A DNA stretch of 64,000 nucleotides from Atopomonas hussainii (GTDB lineage: Bacteria; Pseudomonadota; Gammaproteobacteria; Pseudomonadales; Pseudomonadaceae). A model generated the notes under the pieces. The model was not told the DNA's origin and ran no database searches. It saw nothing but the letters and a program-made list of their open reading frames with translations. Location of the stretch: assembly GCF_900109735.1 (NCBI RefSeq), contig NZ_FOAS01000001.1:248001-312000 (forward strand), given 5' to 3'. Position 1 is the first letter of the stretch; every line of letters starts with the position of its first letter. Made by a program: the position numbers and the translations under genes. Positions 25,079-33,937 of the stretch are shown here, one piece after another.

Positions 25079-27052
25079 TTAGTTAACGCTGTAATGCTCG
25101 AGTTGTTCTGCTGCGCGTTGGACGATGAGATGGGCTTGGTTACGGCCTGCATTCTTGGCTTGATAGAGGGCTTGGTCAGCCAGTTTGTAGAGGTGGTCGA
25201 GCTGGAGCGGCTCGTGGCCGCTGGGTAAACAGACCATGCCGATGGAGGCGGTTAGCGGGCCTTCGAAGTGGCTGATTTCTTCATGCAGTTCAATGCTGCG
25301 AATGCTGTCGAGCATTTGTGTGGCGAGTTCTTGGATAAGTTCGACATTCGGCTCTACCAAGGTGGTGTAAACAGCGAATTCTTCGCCGCCGATGCGGTAG
25401 GCGCTATCCCCTGCTCGGCGCATTTGTCCGTGTAAGCTCGCGCCCAATTTTCGGATAACACAGTCGCCACTGCTGTGGCCGTAGCGGTCGTTGATTTGCT
25501 TGAAGTGGTCGACATCGAGTAAGGCAAACACCGCCCAGATTTGCCGATTGTTATGGCGGGCTAAGCGGGCCAGTTCGAGCGGCAGTTTTTGTTGAAAGTG
25601 CCGGCGGTTAAATAACCCAGAAAGCTCATCGGTGATGGCGAGTCGAGCAAGCCGCTCGTTAACCGAGGTGAGCTCAGCCGTGCGTACGGTCACCAGCCGT
25701 TCTAATTCTTCGTGAGAATCCACCACGGCGTCTTGGGCTTTTAACAGGGCTTGCGCGGTGCCTTGTAGATGGCGTGCAAGCAGACCAAATTCGTCGTCAC
25801 GCTTGAGCATGTCGGACTCCTGCAAGGCGCGGAAATCTCCGTGATCAACGGCGCGGCTAACGCGGGTGAAGTGCTGCAACGGCTGCAGCACATAACGGGT
25901 GATGAGGTGCCAGAGCACGGCAAACTCGCTCAGTAGGCCGAGTAAGGCGATGGCAAAAATAACGCTGGCGGCGAGCAGGGCTTTATCTTGCAGTAAGTGT
26001 TTGGGGTAAATGTTGGCCAGATACCAGTCAGGCCCCTGCAAGTGGGTAAAGGCCACATAGGCATCGGCGATCTCTACTACGCCACTGGATTGGCCTTGTT
26101 TGATGACTTTAAGTACTAGGTTTCTTATTTGAGGCTGGTCGTTGCCTAAGACCAAAGCGCCACCGGCCGCGAGGATTTGCTCTTGTAGCGCCCCGTAGGC
26201 AATCAGCTCGCCACGGCTGTTGAAGGCGAGGTTCTCGGTGCCCTGTTGTGCTTTCTTGAGGGTGCGATTGATAAAGTCATCGAGCAGGATGTCTTGCCCT
26301 AATGTCGCGATGTGTTCGCCGGCGCGGTAAACCGGCTTTAGGCAGCTGACCATCCACATTTTCGCGGTGCTATCGAAATACACCTCACTCCACACCAACT
26401 GACGGCTGGGGTTATTGCGCGCGTCGGCTAGGGCGACAAAGACTTCATCGGGGAAGTAGGTATCGCTGGGCACCTGATGCATATACGGCACGCCGACAAA
26501 CTCGCCGACGAGGAAGTTTTCTGGCGTGGAGAGGTAGTAATTGATGTATTGCTCGGTGGCGATCAGCGCGCTGCCGTACCAATCCAACAGGCCGACCATA
26601 ACAGCGGTGCGGTGGCGATATTCATCAGTGAGCTGCACGTCGTGCCCGATAAAGGCGGTGAAACCCTCGTGATAAAGCCCGTCGGCGGCGACCTTGCCGT
26701 CGTACCACGGCTGCTTAGTGCGCCATGTCTTATCAGGCCACTGCTCAAAATACTGATCAAACTGGGCTACACCCTGTTTGATCGGCACTTTGTTTAATTG
26801 CTCCAGCAGAACTTTTTCGATCGCTTGGTGATAGAGCTCGGTTTGGTTAAAGGGGGCGGAGTCTAGTTTGCCGCGTTCAATAATGTACTGCTGTAGCTGG
26901 GCTCGGGTTTCGCCTTCCAGCAGGCTGATGGCATGGTAATAACTGACCAACGCGAGCACTAAGGCAACCACAAGACTGCGTAAAGCGCCGCGCCACATGA
27001 TGTGGCGGCGGATGGAGTGTTTGGTACTGGAGTTGGATTCGGCTGTGTTCAT
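25079..27052 (-). CDS. Membrane sensor diguanylate cyclase (dCache-HAMP-GGDEF)
   Basis: Predicted c-di-GMP synthase, 657 residues. An N-terminal membrane helix (LRSLVVALVLALVSYYHAISLL, about 25-46) precedes a large periplasmic region resembling a double Cache sensor (about 50-360). A second helix (ALLAASVIFAIALLGLLSEFAVL) and a HAMP-like segment follow, then a short coiled coil and the GGDEF domain. The active site reads GGEEF at 555-559, so it should be active. RAGD five residues upstream is a complete RxxD product-inhibition site. It converges on gyrB and is monocistronic. The sensed ligand is unknown. Confidence 0.88.
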   Translation of the reverse strand: MNTAESNSSTKHSIRRHIMWRGALRSLVVALVLALVSYYHAISLLEGETRAQLQQYIIERGKLDSAPFNQTELYHQAIEKVLLEQLNKVPIKQGVAQFDQYFEQWPDKTWRTKQPWYDGKVAADGLYHEGFTAFIGHDVQLTDEYRHRTAVMVGLLDWYGSALIATEQYINYYLSTPENFLVGEFVGVPYMHQVPSDTYFPDEVFVALADARNNPSRQLVWSEVYFDSTAKMWMVSCLKPVYRAGEHIATLGQDILLDDFINRTLKKAQQGTENLAFNSRGELIAYGALQEQILAAGGALVLGNDQPQIRNLVLKVIKQGQSSGVVEIADAYVAFTHLQGPDWYLANIYPKHLLQDKALLAASVIFAIALLGLLSEFAVLWHLITRYVLQPLQHFTRVSRAVDHGDFRALQESDMLKRDDEFGLLARHLQGTAQALLKAQDAVVDSHEELERLVTVRTAELTSVNERLARLAITDELSGLFNRRHFQQKLPLELARLARHNNRQIWAVFALLDVDHFKQINDRYGHSSGDCVIRKLGASLHGQMRRAGDSAYRIGGEEFAVYTTLVEPNVELIQELATQMLDSIRSIELHEEISHFEGPLTASIGMVCLPSGHEPLQLDHLYKLADQALYQAKNAGRNQAHLIVQRAAEQLEHYSVN

Positions 27053-27232
27053 GCAGTCTCAACGCTAGCGGACAACGCTGAGCTGCAGCCAAATGGGCCG
27101 CGCACAGCCATCACTAGCCTGAGCATAGCTGGCAAAGAGCTATGGCGTGCTAAGCGCTGTGTAACATCGTGCGGGTGTGTGCATCTATTGCTGGTCGCCG
27201 GTGTTGCCGGCAAGCAGCCAAAGAGGATCAGC

Positions 27233-27682
27233 ATGCGCACCCTATTAGCCGGCCTATGCGCCTTAATGATGAGTTTTCCACTGTGGGCCGCTACGGCGCC
27301 GGTGTATTCCCACGATGGCAAAACCGCGTTGAAGGGCTTTGATGTGGTGGCTTATTACAGCCTGCCCGCCGGGGCCAATGCGCTAAAAGGTAAGCCGGAT
27401 ATCGAGTATCAGTGGCAAGGGCTGACTTGGTATTTCGCCAATGCGGCTAATCGGCAAGCCTTTGTGGCAAATCCTGCGGCTTATGCCCCGCAGTATGGGG
27501 GGTATTGTGCGTTTGCCGTGGCCCATGGTTTTACTACCTCGCCACGGGTGAACAGCTGGAAAGTGGTCGACGGTAAGCTGTACCTCAACAACAATCCCAG
27601 CTCATTTAAGCTGTGGGAAAAAGACCAAAGCAACAAGATTGCCCAAGCCAACCAGAATTGGCCGGCGGTTTTGCATAAGTGA
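27233..27682 (+). CDS. Exported YHS-domain protein
   Basis: A 149-residue protein with a signal peptide (MRTLLAGLCALMMSFPLWAA) and one YHS domain: ALKGFDVVAYY, YQWQGLTWYFANAANRQAFVANP, YAPQYGGYCAFAVAHG. This domain is often linked to metal binding or metal-related enzymes, but the exact role of the stand-alone periplasmic form is unknown. AGAGGA precedes the ATG at 27233; a longer frame to 27002 lacks a signal peptide at its start and is unlikely. A palindrome with a Fur-like sequence follows the gene. Confidence 0.8.
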   Translation: MRTLLAGLCALMMSFPLWAATAPVYSHDGKTALKGFDVVAYYSLPAGANALKGKPDIEYQWQGLTWYFANAANRQAFVANPAAYAPQYGGYCAFAVAHGFTTSPRVNSWKVVDGKLYLNNNPSSFKLWEKDQSNKIAQANQNWPAVLHK

Positions 27683-27697
27683 GAAAGGCTATCGACT

Positions 27698-27726
27698 GTA
27701 TAGTTGATAATCATTTTTAACTATAC
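27698..27726. promoter_or_regulatory. Palindrome with Fur-box-like core
   Basis: GTATAGTT and AACTATAC form a perfect 8-bp inverted repeat around a 13-base centre. Overlapping it, 27705-27719 reads TGATAATCATTTTTA, 13 of 15 matches to the 7-1-7 Fur consensus TGATAATCATTATCA. It lies 59 bp upstream of the DUF2061 gene and just after the YHS gene. It could be an iron-responsive operator or a weak terminator. Confidence 0.4.
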
Positions 27727-27777
27727 GTTTGCCGCGTGACACTGAAGGCCTATTCCACAGTAGACCCGAGGTGCAGC

Positions 27778-28032
27778 ATGCAAAAGACAGCCAGTTTCGC
27801 CGTTGTGCATTTTTCCGTGGCGTTTGGTATGGCCTACGCATTGTCGGGCAGTGCTTGGGTAGGCGGTGCGATTGCCGTGCTTGAGCCTGCGGTGAACACA
27901 GTGGCGTTCTATTTTCACGAGAAGTTTTGGCTACGCCGCCAGCAGCGCATTGCTTCAGCAGAGGCGCTGAAACAGCAACCGTTGCCGGCGTACGACCATA
28001 ACTGTATGGCCGGTTACTGTATGCCGGCGTGA
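27778..28032 (+). CDS. DUF2061 small membrane protein
   Basis: An 84-residue protein of the DUF2061 family, function unknown. The family hallmark is visible: two hydrophobic stretches (FAVVHFSVAFGMAYALSG, WVGGAIAVLEPAVNTVAFYF) followed by HEKFW. It starts at the ATG of MQKTASFAVVHF, the normal start of this family. The last 19 bp overlap tail-to-tail with the convergent ABA4-like gene. The C-terminal tail DHNCMAGYCMPA carries two cysteines, which could bind metal, but this is a guess. Confidence 0.75.
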   Translation: MQKTASFAVVHFSVAFGMAYALSGSAWVGGAIAVLEPAVNTVAFYFHEKFWLRRQQRIASAEALKQQPLPAYDHNCMAGYCMPA

Positions 28033-28454
28033 AGTTGGCTGAGGCCGAGAAACAGTAGCAGCCCCAGTGGGCCGAACAGCATGGCCAGCACATAGCAGGG
28101 CAGCAGCCAAACATGGCCCATGCCCTGCGCTACCCCTTGTTGGTGGATATACAGCCCGGCCAGCAGGTCAAAGGCGAGAATATGCACCCAAGCGGCCAAC
28201 ACGGCTTTGGGATTACGAAATAATGCCAGCACGCCCTTAAGGGTAAAGAAGCCGGGTTTACCACTGCCCGGTTCTGCGCGGCTGGTGAGCGCTTGTTGCA
28301 AGCTCACCGCATACAACACGCAGAGCAGCACAATGGCGACGCCGAGGACAAACAGCGGTCCGCTGGCCCACATCGGCAATGCCATCAAAATCAGCCAGCC
28401 GGCACCTGCGGTGAGGCTAGCGAGCTGAAATAAGCGTGGTTGCGATAACGTCAT
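28014..28454 (-). CDS. ABA4-like (DUF4281) membrane protein
   Basis: A 146-residue integral membrane protein with four hydrophobic helices: WLILMALPMWASGPLFVLGVAIV, the AWVHILAFDLLAGLYIHQQG segment, WLLPCYVLAML and FGPLGLLLFLGL. The W-V-H-x-L-A-F-D-L core is characteristic of DUF4281, named after a plant protein involved in abscisic-acid precursor formation. Its bacterial role is unknown. It overlaps the DUF2061 gene tail-to-tail and has a Fur-like sequence nearby. Confidence 0.7.
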   Translation of the reverse strand: MTLSQPRLFQLASLTAGAGWLILMALPMWASGPLFVLGVAIVLLCVLYAVSLQQALTSRAEPGSGKPGFFTLKGVLALFRNPKAVLAAWVHILAFDLLAGLYIHQQGVAQGMGHVWLLPCYVLAMLFGPLGLLLFLGLSQLHAGIQ

Positions 28455-28553
28455 GATCTGCCCCTCAAAAGCCTCTGTTGTGCCTGATTTTAGTCGCCTG
28501 CGGGCGAATTATTTCGGCGCTGAATAAGGCTCTAGAAGCGAAGCTTGACGGCT

Positions 28554-29558
28554 TTAGCTATCACTCACACCGCGCCGACTGCGGCGGTATTCGACAGGGG
28601 TTTGCCCCGTCCAACGGCGAAACGCACGGTAAAAGGTGCTCGGCTCGGAAAACCCGGTGAGGTAGACAATCTGGTCGATGGACTCATCCGTACCGGCCAA
28701 TAAGCGTTTCGCCAAGCGGCAACGATAGTCGCCCAAAATCTGATTGAAGCTGCTGTTGGCACTGGCTAAACGCGAGCGCAATAAACGCGAACGTAACCCC
28801 AGTTGTTCGGCGACTTGCTCAAGGCTCAGCTCGCCGCTTTCTAAGTGCTCGGCAATCACTTTGCGCACCGCGTAGATCAGGTCTTGGCGTTCCAGCTCGG
28901 CGACCCGTTCGCTGGCCACTTGCTCGTGTAAGGCGAGCAGTTCAGGTTCGGCGTGCGGGCTGGGGGTGTCTAGCCAGTGCGCAGGAAAATGCAGGCTATT
29001 TTCTTCGCGGCCGAGCAATACCGGGCAGCCATAGAGCGCTTGGTATTGCTCGGCGTTGGCACCGTGTTTAAACGAGAAATGCAGGGCCAGTGGCGCAAAG
29101 CTATCGGCAGTGAGCTTGCGGAAAAACTCAATCACGCCAAAGGCGAGTAATTCGATGAACGGTCGTTGGCTGTCGGCCGGTAGATTGAGGCTAAGAATGG
29201 CGACCTCGCCGTCGCGGCGAAGTTGGCCTTGTAAGGCATCACTAAGCAGGCGTTCGTAGTTCATGGCGCGGCGCAAACCTTCACCAAAGGTGGGGCTGCT
29301 CAAGAATAAATATTCCAGCACTTGGCCGTGGTAGGCCGGTAAATGCCGCGCCAAGGTGAGGCCGATATCCGGGTCATCGGTGAGTTCTTGCAGCACTTGC
29401 CAGAACTGCTGTTGCGCGGCGTGCGGGGTGCGTAAGCGCTTGTCTTCCAGATCGGCTAGACGCAGGCCACAACGTTGAATCAGGGTGGGCACATCAATGC
29501 CAGCACGGGTCATGGCCTGCAAAATCAGACGAAGTAACACACCAGAATCCGTCAGCAC
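28554..29558 (-). CDS. AraC-family transcriptional regulator
   Basis: A 334-residue regulator. The N-terminal part (about 15-200) matches the arabinose-binding-like domain of the OruR/ArgR-type subgroup (RTPHAAQQQFWQVLQ, AYHGQVLEYLFLSSPTFGEGLRRAM). The C-terminal 100 residues hold two helix-turn-helices with the AraC signature (IDQIVYLTGFSEPSTFYRAFRRWTG, shown in part by FSEPSTFYRAF). The start is GTG 29558. It is divergent from the MaoC gene at 29751, its likely target; the effector is unknown. Confidence 0.82.
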   Translation of the reverse strand: MLTDSGVLLRLILQAMTRAGIDVPTLIQRCGLRLADLEDKRLRTPHAAQQQFWQVLQELTDDPDIGLTLARHLPAYHGQVLEYLFLSSPTFGEGLRRAMNYERLLSDALQGQLRRDGEVAILSLNLPADSQRPFIELLAFGVIEFFRKLTADSFAPLALHFSFKHGANAEQYQALYGCPVLLGREENSLHFPAHWLDTPSPHAEPELLALHEQVASERVAELERQDLIYAVRKVIAEHLESGELSLEQVAEQLGLRSRLLRSRLASANSSFNQILGDYRCRLAKRLLAGTDESIDQIVYLTGFSEPSTFYRAFRRWTGQTPVEYRRSRRGVSDS

Positions 29559-29750
29559 GGCTTAAACTCTTCTCGTAACAAAGTGCCCATCCTACTGGGC
29601 GCTGAGCCATGTGCAAAGCCGCGCCGTTGGCCGGGCAGCCCACCTTTTGGGCAGTACCGCCATTGTTGCGCGGCTGGGCATATTGGCAGTCTTGCGGCTG
29701 TACCTGGGCTTAATCAGGTTTTGACGTAGTAGCCAAGACGGAGGAAACAG

Positions 29751-30626
29751 ATGGCTGGCGATACTCTGCTGCGCTTACAACGTAGTCCAGCAATGACGGG
29801 CTTGTATGCGCGTGCCTTGCTGCATAAGGCAGACGGGCAGGCACCGTTACCCGAATTGGCTATCGAGCTGGATGACCAGCGCGTTGATGTTCGCCATGTA
29901 CAGCACTACCGGCATATCTGTGGCTTCACCGGGCAAGGCCCGTTGCCGGTCAGTTATCCGCATATGTTGGCATTTCCGCTGCACTTGGCATTGATGACCG
30001 ACAAGGCTTTCCCGTTTCCGTTACTGGGTTTAGTCCACGTCAGCAACCGTATCGAGCAACTGCGTCCGTTGTGGCCGCGCGAGAACCTACGCGTGCGCTG
30101 TTATTTGGGCGAGCTGCGCCCGCATGCCAAAGGGCAAACCTTTAGCATTCACAGTGAGATTTGGTCTGGGCGTGAATGCTGTTGGCGCAGCGAAAGCGTC
30201 AACCTGTTCCGTGGCAAGCCTGCCAGTGGCCCGCAGGCGGTTAAACAGCCGGTTGTCGACGATGCTCTGGAAGGATTGCAAGAAACCACCCGTTGGGATT
30301 TGCCCGGCAGTTTAGGCCGTGCCTATGGGCGTATTTCTGGTGACTTGAACCCGATTCACTTGCACCCGCTGAGCGCCAAGCTATTTGGCTTTGAGCGTCA
30401 TATCGCCCACGGCATGTGGCTTAAAGCACGTACCTTAGCCAAGCTGTTGCCGGTCGAAGAGCGCCGCGCTGTGCAGGTGGCGGTTGAGTTTAAGCGCCCG
30501 GTGTTTCTCCCTGCTGAACTGAGCCTGCGTGAGGCCAAGCGTAACGAGCATAAAACCGCCTTTGCCTTGTACAGCGCCGATGGCGCTGAGCTGCACCTGC
30601 AAGGCCAGCTCGACTATTTACGCTAG
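29751..30626 (+). CDS. MaoC-like hydratase/dehydratase
   Basis: A 291-residue protein of the MaoC hot-dog family, probably an acyl-CoA or acyl-ACP hydratase/dehydratase. The C-terminal half has the catalytic signature YGRISGDLNPIHLHP with the Asp and His of R-hydratases, followed by FERHIAHGMW. The N-terminal half looks like a degenerate second hot-dog. GGAGG lies immediately upstream of the ATG. It is divergent from an AraC regulator and followed by its own terminator (30699-30720). The substrate is unknown; fatty-acid or PHA-precursor metabolism is a reasonable guess. Confidence 0.75.
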   Translation: MAGDTLLRLQRSPAMTGLYARALLHKADGQAPLPELAIELDDQRVDVRHVQHYRHICGFTGQGPLPVSYPHMLAFPLHLALMTDKAFPFPLLGLVHVSNRIEQLRPLWPRENLRVRCYLGELRPHAKGQTFSIHSEIWSGRECCWRSESVNLFRGKPASGPQAVKQPVVDDALEGLQETTRWDLPGSLGRAYGRISGDLNPIHLHPLSAKLFGFERHIAHGMWLKARTLAKLLPVEERRAVQVAVEFKRPVFLPAELSLREAKRNEHKTAFALYSADGAELHLQGQLDYLR

Positions 30627-30698
30627 TGGCCGGCGCCGCGCTGACTGACACGACCCTGACATAGCAACTTAGCCTTTTGCGCTATTGCTACGTGTGAT

Positions 30699-30720
30699 GG
30701 TGACCTATTGGTCACCTTTT
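30699..30720 (+). terminator. Terminator after the MaoC gene
   Basis: GGTGACC and GGTCACC form a perfect 7-bp stem with a TATT loop followed by TTTT. It ends the MaoC transcript before the thioesterase-like gene at 30766. Confidence 0.75.
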
Positions 30721-30765
30721 AGCGTCTGACTCCTTGTTGCGAAAAGAACTCACAAGGAACCTGGT

Positions 30766-31218
30766 ATGGCGCAGGCCACTCCCCGCTATCTGGAAGCCAT
30801 TCTTCATCACGATATTCCGCTAACCCGCGCCATGGGGCTCAGGGTGTTGAGCTGGGAAGATCGTCAGTTACGCCTCGGTATTCCCTTGGCGGCCAACATC
30901 AATCACAAAAGCAGCATGTTTGGCGGCAGTTTGTACTGCGCGGCGGTGCTGGCCGGCTGGGGCTGGTTGCATATGCGCTTGCACGAAGCCGGCATTAACG
31001 ACGGCCATATCGTGATTCAGCAAGGCGCCGTGGATTACCCCGTGCCGGCGTTAGGCGATGTGGTCAGCGAATGCAGCGACCCGGGTGACGCGGCGTGGGA
31101 GAAGTTTCTCAAGGTCTACCAACGCCACGGCCGCGCGCGGCTAAACCTGCAGAGCCGTGTGCTGTGTGACAACCAAGAAGTGGTCAGCTTTAGCGGACAG
31201 TATGTGTTGCACCGCTAA
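30766..31218 (+). CDS. YiiD C-terminal-type thioesterase-fold protein
   Basis: A 150-residue single hot-dog protein. The stretch LAANINHKSSMFGGSLYCAAVLAGWG matches the thioesterase-type domain found at the C-terminus of E. coli YiiD (FabY-like proteins). Function is presumed acyl-thioester hydrolysis or binding; no substrate can be read from sequence. AAGGAA lies eight bases before the ATG. It converges on cysQ with only 6 bp between the stops. Confidence 0.7.
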   Translation: MAQATPRYLEAILHHDIPLTRAMGLRVLSWEDRQLRLGIPLAANINHKSSMFGGSLYCAAVLAGWGWLHMRLHEAGINDGHIVIQQGAVDYPVPALGDVVSECSDPGDAAWEKFLKVYQRHGRARLNLQSRVLCDNQEVVSFSGQYVLHR

Positions 31219-31224
31219 ACGGTT

Positions 31225-32046
31225 TTAAGCCAACCTCGCCGCAGCCTTAAGCAGCGTTGCCCGCCACGGGGCTTGGGCCGGTAAGGCAATAAAGTGCGGG
31301 TTGAGGTAGCTGTCGGCGGCGGGGTACTCCAGCACGTTGCCATCTAAACGCAACACGCAGCCACCGGCGCCTTCCAGCACGGCTTGCGCGGCGGCGGTAT
31401 CCCACTGCGAGGTGGGCGCCAAGCGCGGGTAGAGATCGGCTTGGCCGGCGGCCAGTTGGCAGAACTTTAATGAGCTGCCGACGCTGATGCGCTCGAAGGC
31501 GCCAACGCTGTGCTCTAGCGAGGCCAACAGCGCCTCTTGTTCGGCGCTGCTGTGGCGCTTGCTGGCCACCACCTGCAACGGAGTGTGTTGGCTACGCACT
31601 TGCAGGGCATGCAGGACGCCGTCGGCATCTTCTTGCCACGCGCCCTGCCCGGCGCCGCCGATATACAGCAGGTTTTGCGCTGGCACGCCAACCACACCAA
31701 ACACCACGCGCCCCGCTTCGATCAGCGCGATGTTGACGGTGAACTCGCTGCTGCCGCTGATAAATTCTTTGGTGCCATCCAGTGGGTCGACCAGCCACCA
31801 GCGTGACCAGCCTTGCCGTGTGGCGAGGGGAATGCTGCACGACTCTTCAGACACCACCGGGATATCCGGGGTGAGCTGCGCTAGCCCGTCGATCAGCACG
31901 CGGTTGGCGGCTAAGTCGGCGGCGGTCACGGGCGAGTCATCGGCTTTGCGCTCGACATCAATGGCTTGCTGCCAGAACGGCAGGGTGGCCGCGCCGGCCT
32001 CGCGCACCAGTTGTTTGAGGGCGTTTAACGGCAGTTCAGCGTGCAT
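31225..32046 (-). CDS. cysQ: 3'(2'),5'-bisphosphate nucleotidase CysQ
   Basis: Magnesium-dependent phosphatase that converts PAP (3'-phosphoadenosine 5'-phosphate) to AMP, clearing a by-product of sulfate assimilation. It is 273 residues. The inositol-monophosphatase fold motifs are present: SEES, the metal site VDPLDGTKEF, and a C-terminal TSQWDTAAAQAVLEGAGG. The ATG at 32046 (MHAELPLNAL) lies 11 bp inside the end of nudE, so the two are probably co-translated; an upstream in-frame start is less likely. Confidence 0.9.
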   Translation of the reverse strand: MHAELPLNALKQLVREAGAATLPFWQQAIDVERKADDSPVTAADLAANRVLIDGLAQLTPDIPVVSEESCSIPLATRQGWSRWWLVDPLDGTKEFISGSSEFTVNIALIEAGRVVFGVVGVPAQNLLYIGGAGQGAWQEDADGVLHALQVRSQHTPLQVVASKRHSSAEQEALLASLEHSVGAFERISVGSSLKFCQLAAGQADLYPRLAPTSQWDTAAAQAVLEGAGGCVLRLDGNVLEYPAADSYLNPHFIALPAQAPWRATLLKAAARLA

Positions 32047-32605
32047 GCAGGCCACCTCGTTGAGCAATCACATCGCGGGCTAAATACAGCGCGGCGAGGG
32101 CACGGCCTTCGCTGAATTGCGGGTGGTTGACCAGCTGGCTGAGCTGGCTTAGACGCACGCTATCGAGGCCCATGGGTTCGGGTTCATCGCCGGGCAGTTT
32201 TTCTTCGTACAGGTCCCAAGCGAGCACCACTTGAATGCGTTGGCTCATATACCCTGGCGACAAAGACAGCTCGGTTAAGTGCTCCAAATGCCGCGCGCCA
32301 TAGCCGGCTTCTTCTTTTAATTCACGATTGGCGGCGTCGAGCACGTCTTCACCCGGCTCGATCAGGCCTTTGGGCAGCGATAGTTCGTAGGCATCGGTGC
32401 CGGCGCAGTATTCTTCCACCAACAGCGCGGTATCGGCGTCACGCAGGGCAACTACCATCACCGCGCCGTAGCCGTTGGCTTTGCCGGCCAAGCGTTCGTA
32501 GGTGCGCTCCACACCGTTGGTGAATTTCAGCTGCAGTTGCTCGACGGCAAACAAGCGGCTGCGAGCGACAATCTCGCGGCTCAGGACGGTTGGTTTTTCG
32601 CGCAT
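32036..32605 (-). CDS. nudE: ADP compounds hydrolase NudE
   Basis: Nudix hydrolase of 189 residues, active on ADP-ribose, AP3A and NADH in E. coli. The Nudix box GLIEPGEDVLDAANRELKEEAG is complete (two E-E-x-x-G residues and the REL triad). It overlaps cysQ by 11 bp and is divergent from yrfG. This nudE-cysQ-yrfG grouping is common in Pseudomonas and suggests nucleotide clean-up. Confidence 0.92.
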   Translation of the reverse strand: MREKPTVLSREIVARSRLFAVEQLQLKFTNGVERTYERLAGKANGYGAVMVVALRDADTALLVEEYCAGTDAYELSLPKGLIEPGEDVLDAANRELKEEAGYGARHLEHLTELSLSPGYMSQRIQVVLAWDLYEEKLPGDEPEPMGLDSVRLSQLSQLVNHPQFSEGRALAALYLARDVIAQRGGLHAR

Positions 32606-32676
32606 GCGGCTCTCCCTAAGTGAACGGTTATCATACGCTGATCTGAATCGCGGCTTGTGGCCTTGGAATCTTCAAC

Positions 32677-33336
32677 ATGCAGTTACCTTGGAATGCGCTC
32701 GATTGCGTGCTGCTCGATATGGACGGCACCTTGCTCGATCTGCACTTTGATAACCACTTCTGGCTAGAGCACCTGCCCGCCCGCTACGCCGACAAGCACG
32801 GCTTTACCCTGCAGCACGCCAAGGCTGAGTTGTACCCCTTGTTTGCGGCGCAGCAAGGTCAGTTAAGTTGGTATTGCTTGGATTACTGGGCGCGTGAGCT
32901 GGACTTGCCGATTGTGGGCTTAAAACGCGAGATCATGCATTTGATCAGCCTGCGTGACGATGCCGCGGCGTTTTTGCAGGCCTTACAGCACAGCGGTAAG
33001 CGCGTGTTGTTGATCACCAATGCGCACCGCGATTCGCTGTCGCTCAAGCTGGAGCGGGTCGAGTTGGCGCCCTACTTCGAGCGCTTAATCAGCGCGCACG
33101 ACTATGGCTTTCCCAAAGAGCAGCAGGCGTTTTGGCAGGCACTGGTGAGTGATACGGGCATAGACCCCGCGCGCAGCTTGTTTATTGATGACAGCCTGCC
33201 GGTGCTGCGTAGCGCGCAGCGCTTTGGCGTGGCGCAGCTATTGGCGGTGCGCCAACCGGATAGCCAAAAAGGCCCGAAAGACACCGAAGAATTTGCCGCC
33301 GTGGAGGATTACCGCGCGCTGCTCAGTGGCCTATAA
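32677..33336 (+). CDS. yrfG: GMP/IMP nucleotidase YrfG
   Basis: HAD-superfamily phosphatase of 219 residues that releases phosphate from purine mononucleotides. Motif I is LLDMDGTLLDL with the nucleophile Asp, motif II LLITNAHRDS, and motif IV FIDDSLPVL. It is divergent from nudE and converges on the thioesterase gene with 8 bp between the stops. No obvious anomalies. Confidence 0.87.
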   Translation: MQLPWNALDCVLLDMDGTLLDLHFDNHFWLEHLPARYADKHGFTLQHAKAELYPLFAAQQGQLSWYCLDYWARELDLPIVGLKREIMHLISLRDDAAAFLQALQHSGKRVLLITNAHRDSLSLKLERVELAPYFERLISAHDYGFPKEQQAFWQALVSDTGIDPARSLFIDDSLPVLRSAQRFGVAQLLAVRQPDSQKGPKDTEEFAAVEDYRALLSGL

Positions 33337-33344
33337 GCCGCTGC

Positions 33345-33764
33345 TTACTTCTGCGGCACCGCGCGGGTGCGGCCGTGAGCGTCGATGGCGACAAACACAA
33401 ACAGCGCCTCGGTGACTTTACGGCGCTCGATGGCTTGCGGGTCGTCGCTCCAGACTTCGACCAGCACCTTGATGGAGCTACGGCCGACCTCTTCGACTTG
33501 GGTGTAAAACGCCAACTGCGCGCCGACATTCACCGGCACCATAAAGGCCATGCGGTCGATGGCCACGGTGGCAATGCGTCCACCGGCAATGCGGCTGGCA
33601 CTGCTGCTGGCGGCGAGATCCATCTGGCTGACCAGCCAACCGCCATAAATATCGTTAAAGGCGTTGGTGTCACGCGGCAGTGCGGTGAGCTGCATGGCGA
33701 GCACACCTTGGGGGGTAGGTTCGTCCAGGTCTTGATCCTGGTCGTTATCGAGTTCTTCCAGCAT
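33345..33764 (-). CDS. YciA-like acyl-CoA thioesterase
   Basis: A 139-residue hot-dog thioesterase. DTNAFNDIYGGWLVSQMDLAAS is the catalytic helix region of the YciA/BFIT family, and AIDRMAFMVPVNVGAQLAFY follows. It should hydrolyse acyl-CoAs, possibly of medium or long chain. The ATG at 33764 (MLEELDNDQDQDL) is taken because upstream residues are not family-like. Its neighbour is the phosphate locus on the other strand. Confidence 0.82.
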   Translation of the reverse strand: MLEELDNDQDQDLDEPTPQGVLAMQLTALPRDTNAFNDIYGGWLVSQMDLAASSSASRIAGGRIATVAIDRMAFMVPVNVGAQLAFYTQVEEVGRSSIKVLVEVWSDDPQAIERRKVTEALFVFVAIDAHGRTRAVPQK

Positions 33765-33937
33765 GGTCACGGATCTTATTGTTATCAGTGTCGTTCTTCT
33801 GTTGGCAGTATACCGACCGCAGAGTCGGGCTTCGACCATGCTTTTGGCTATTCGTGCAAGGTTTGCGCAGTGTTAGGCAAGTATTGGCACACACGGCGTG
33901 TGCTGGTTGGGCAGCTGCTTAGCGCAAAAGTTTCTAG

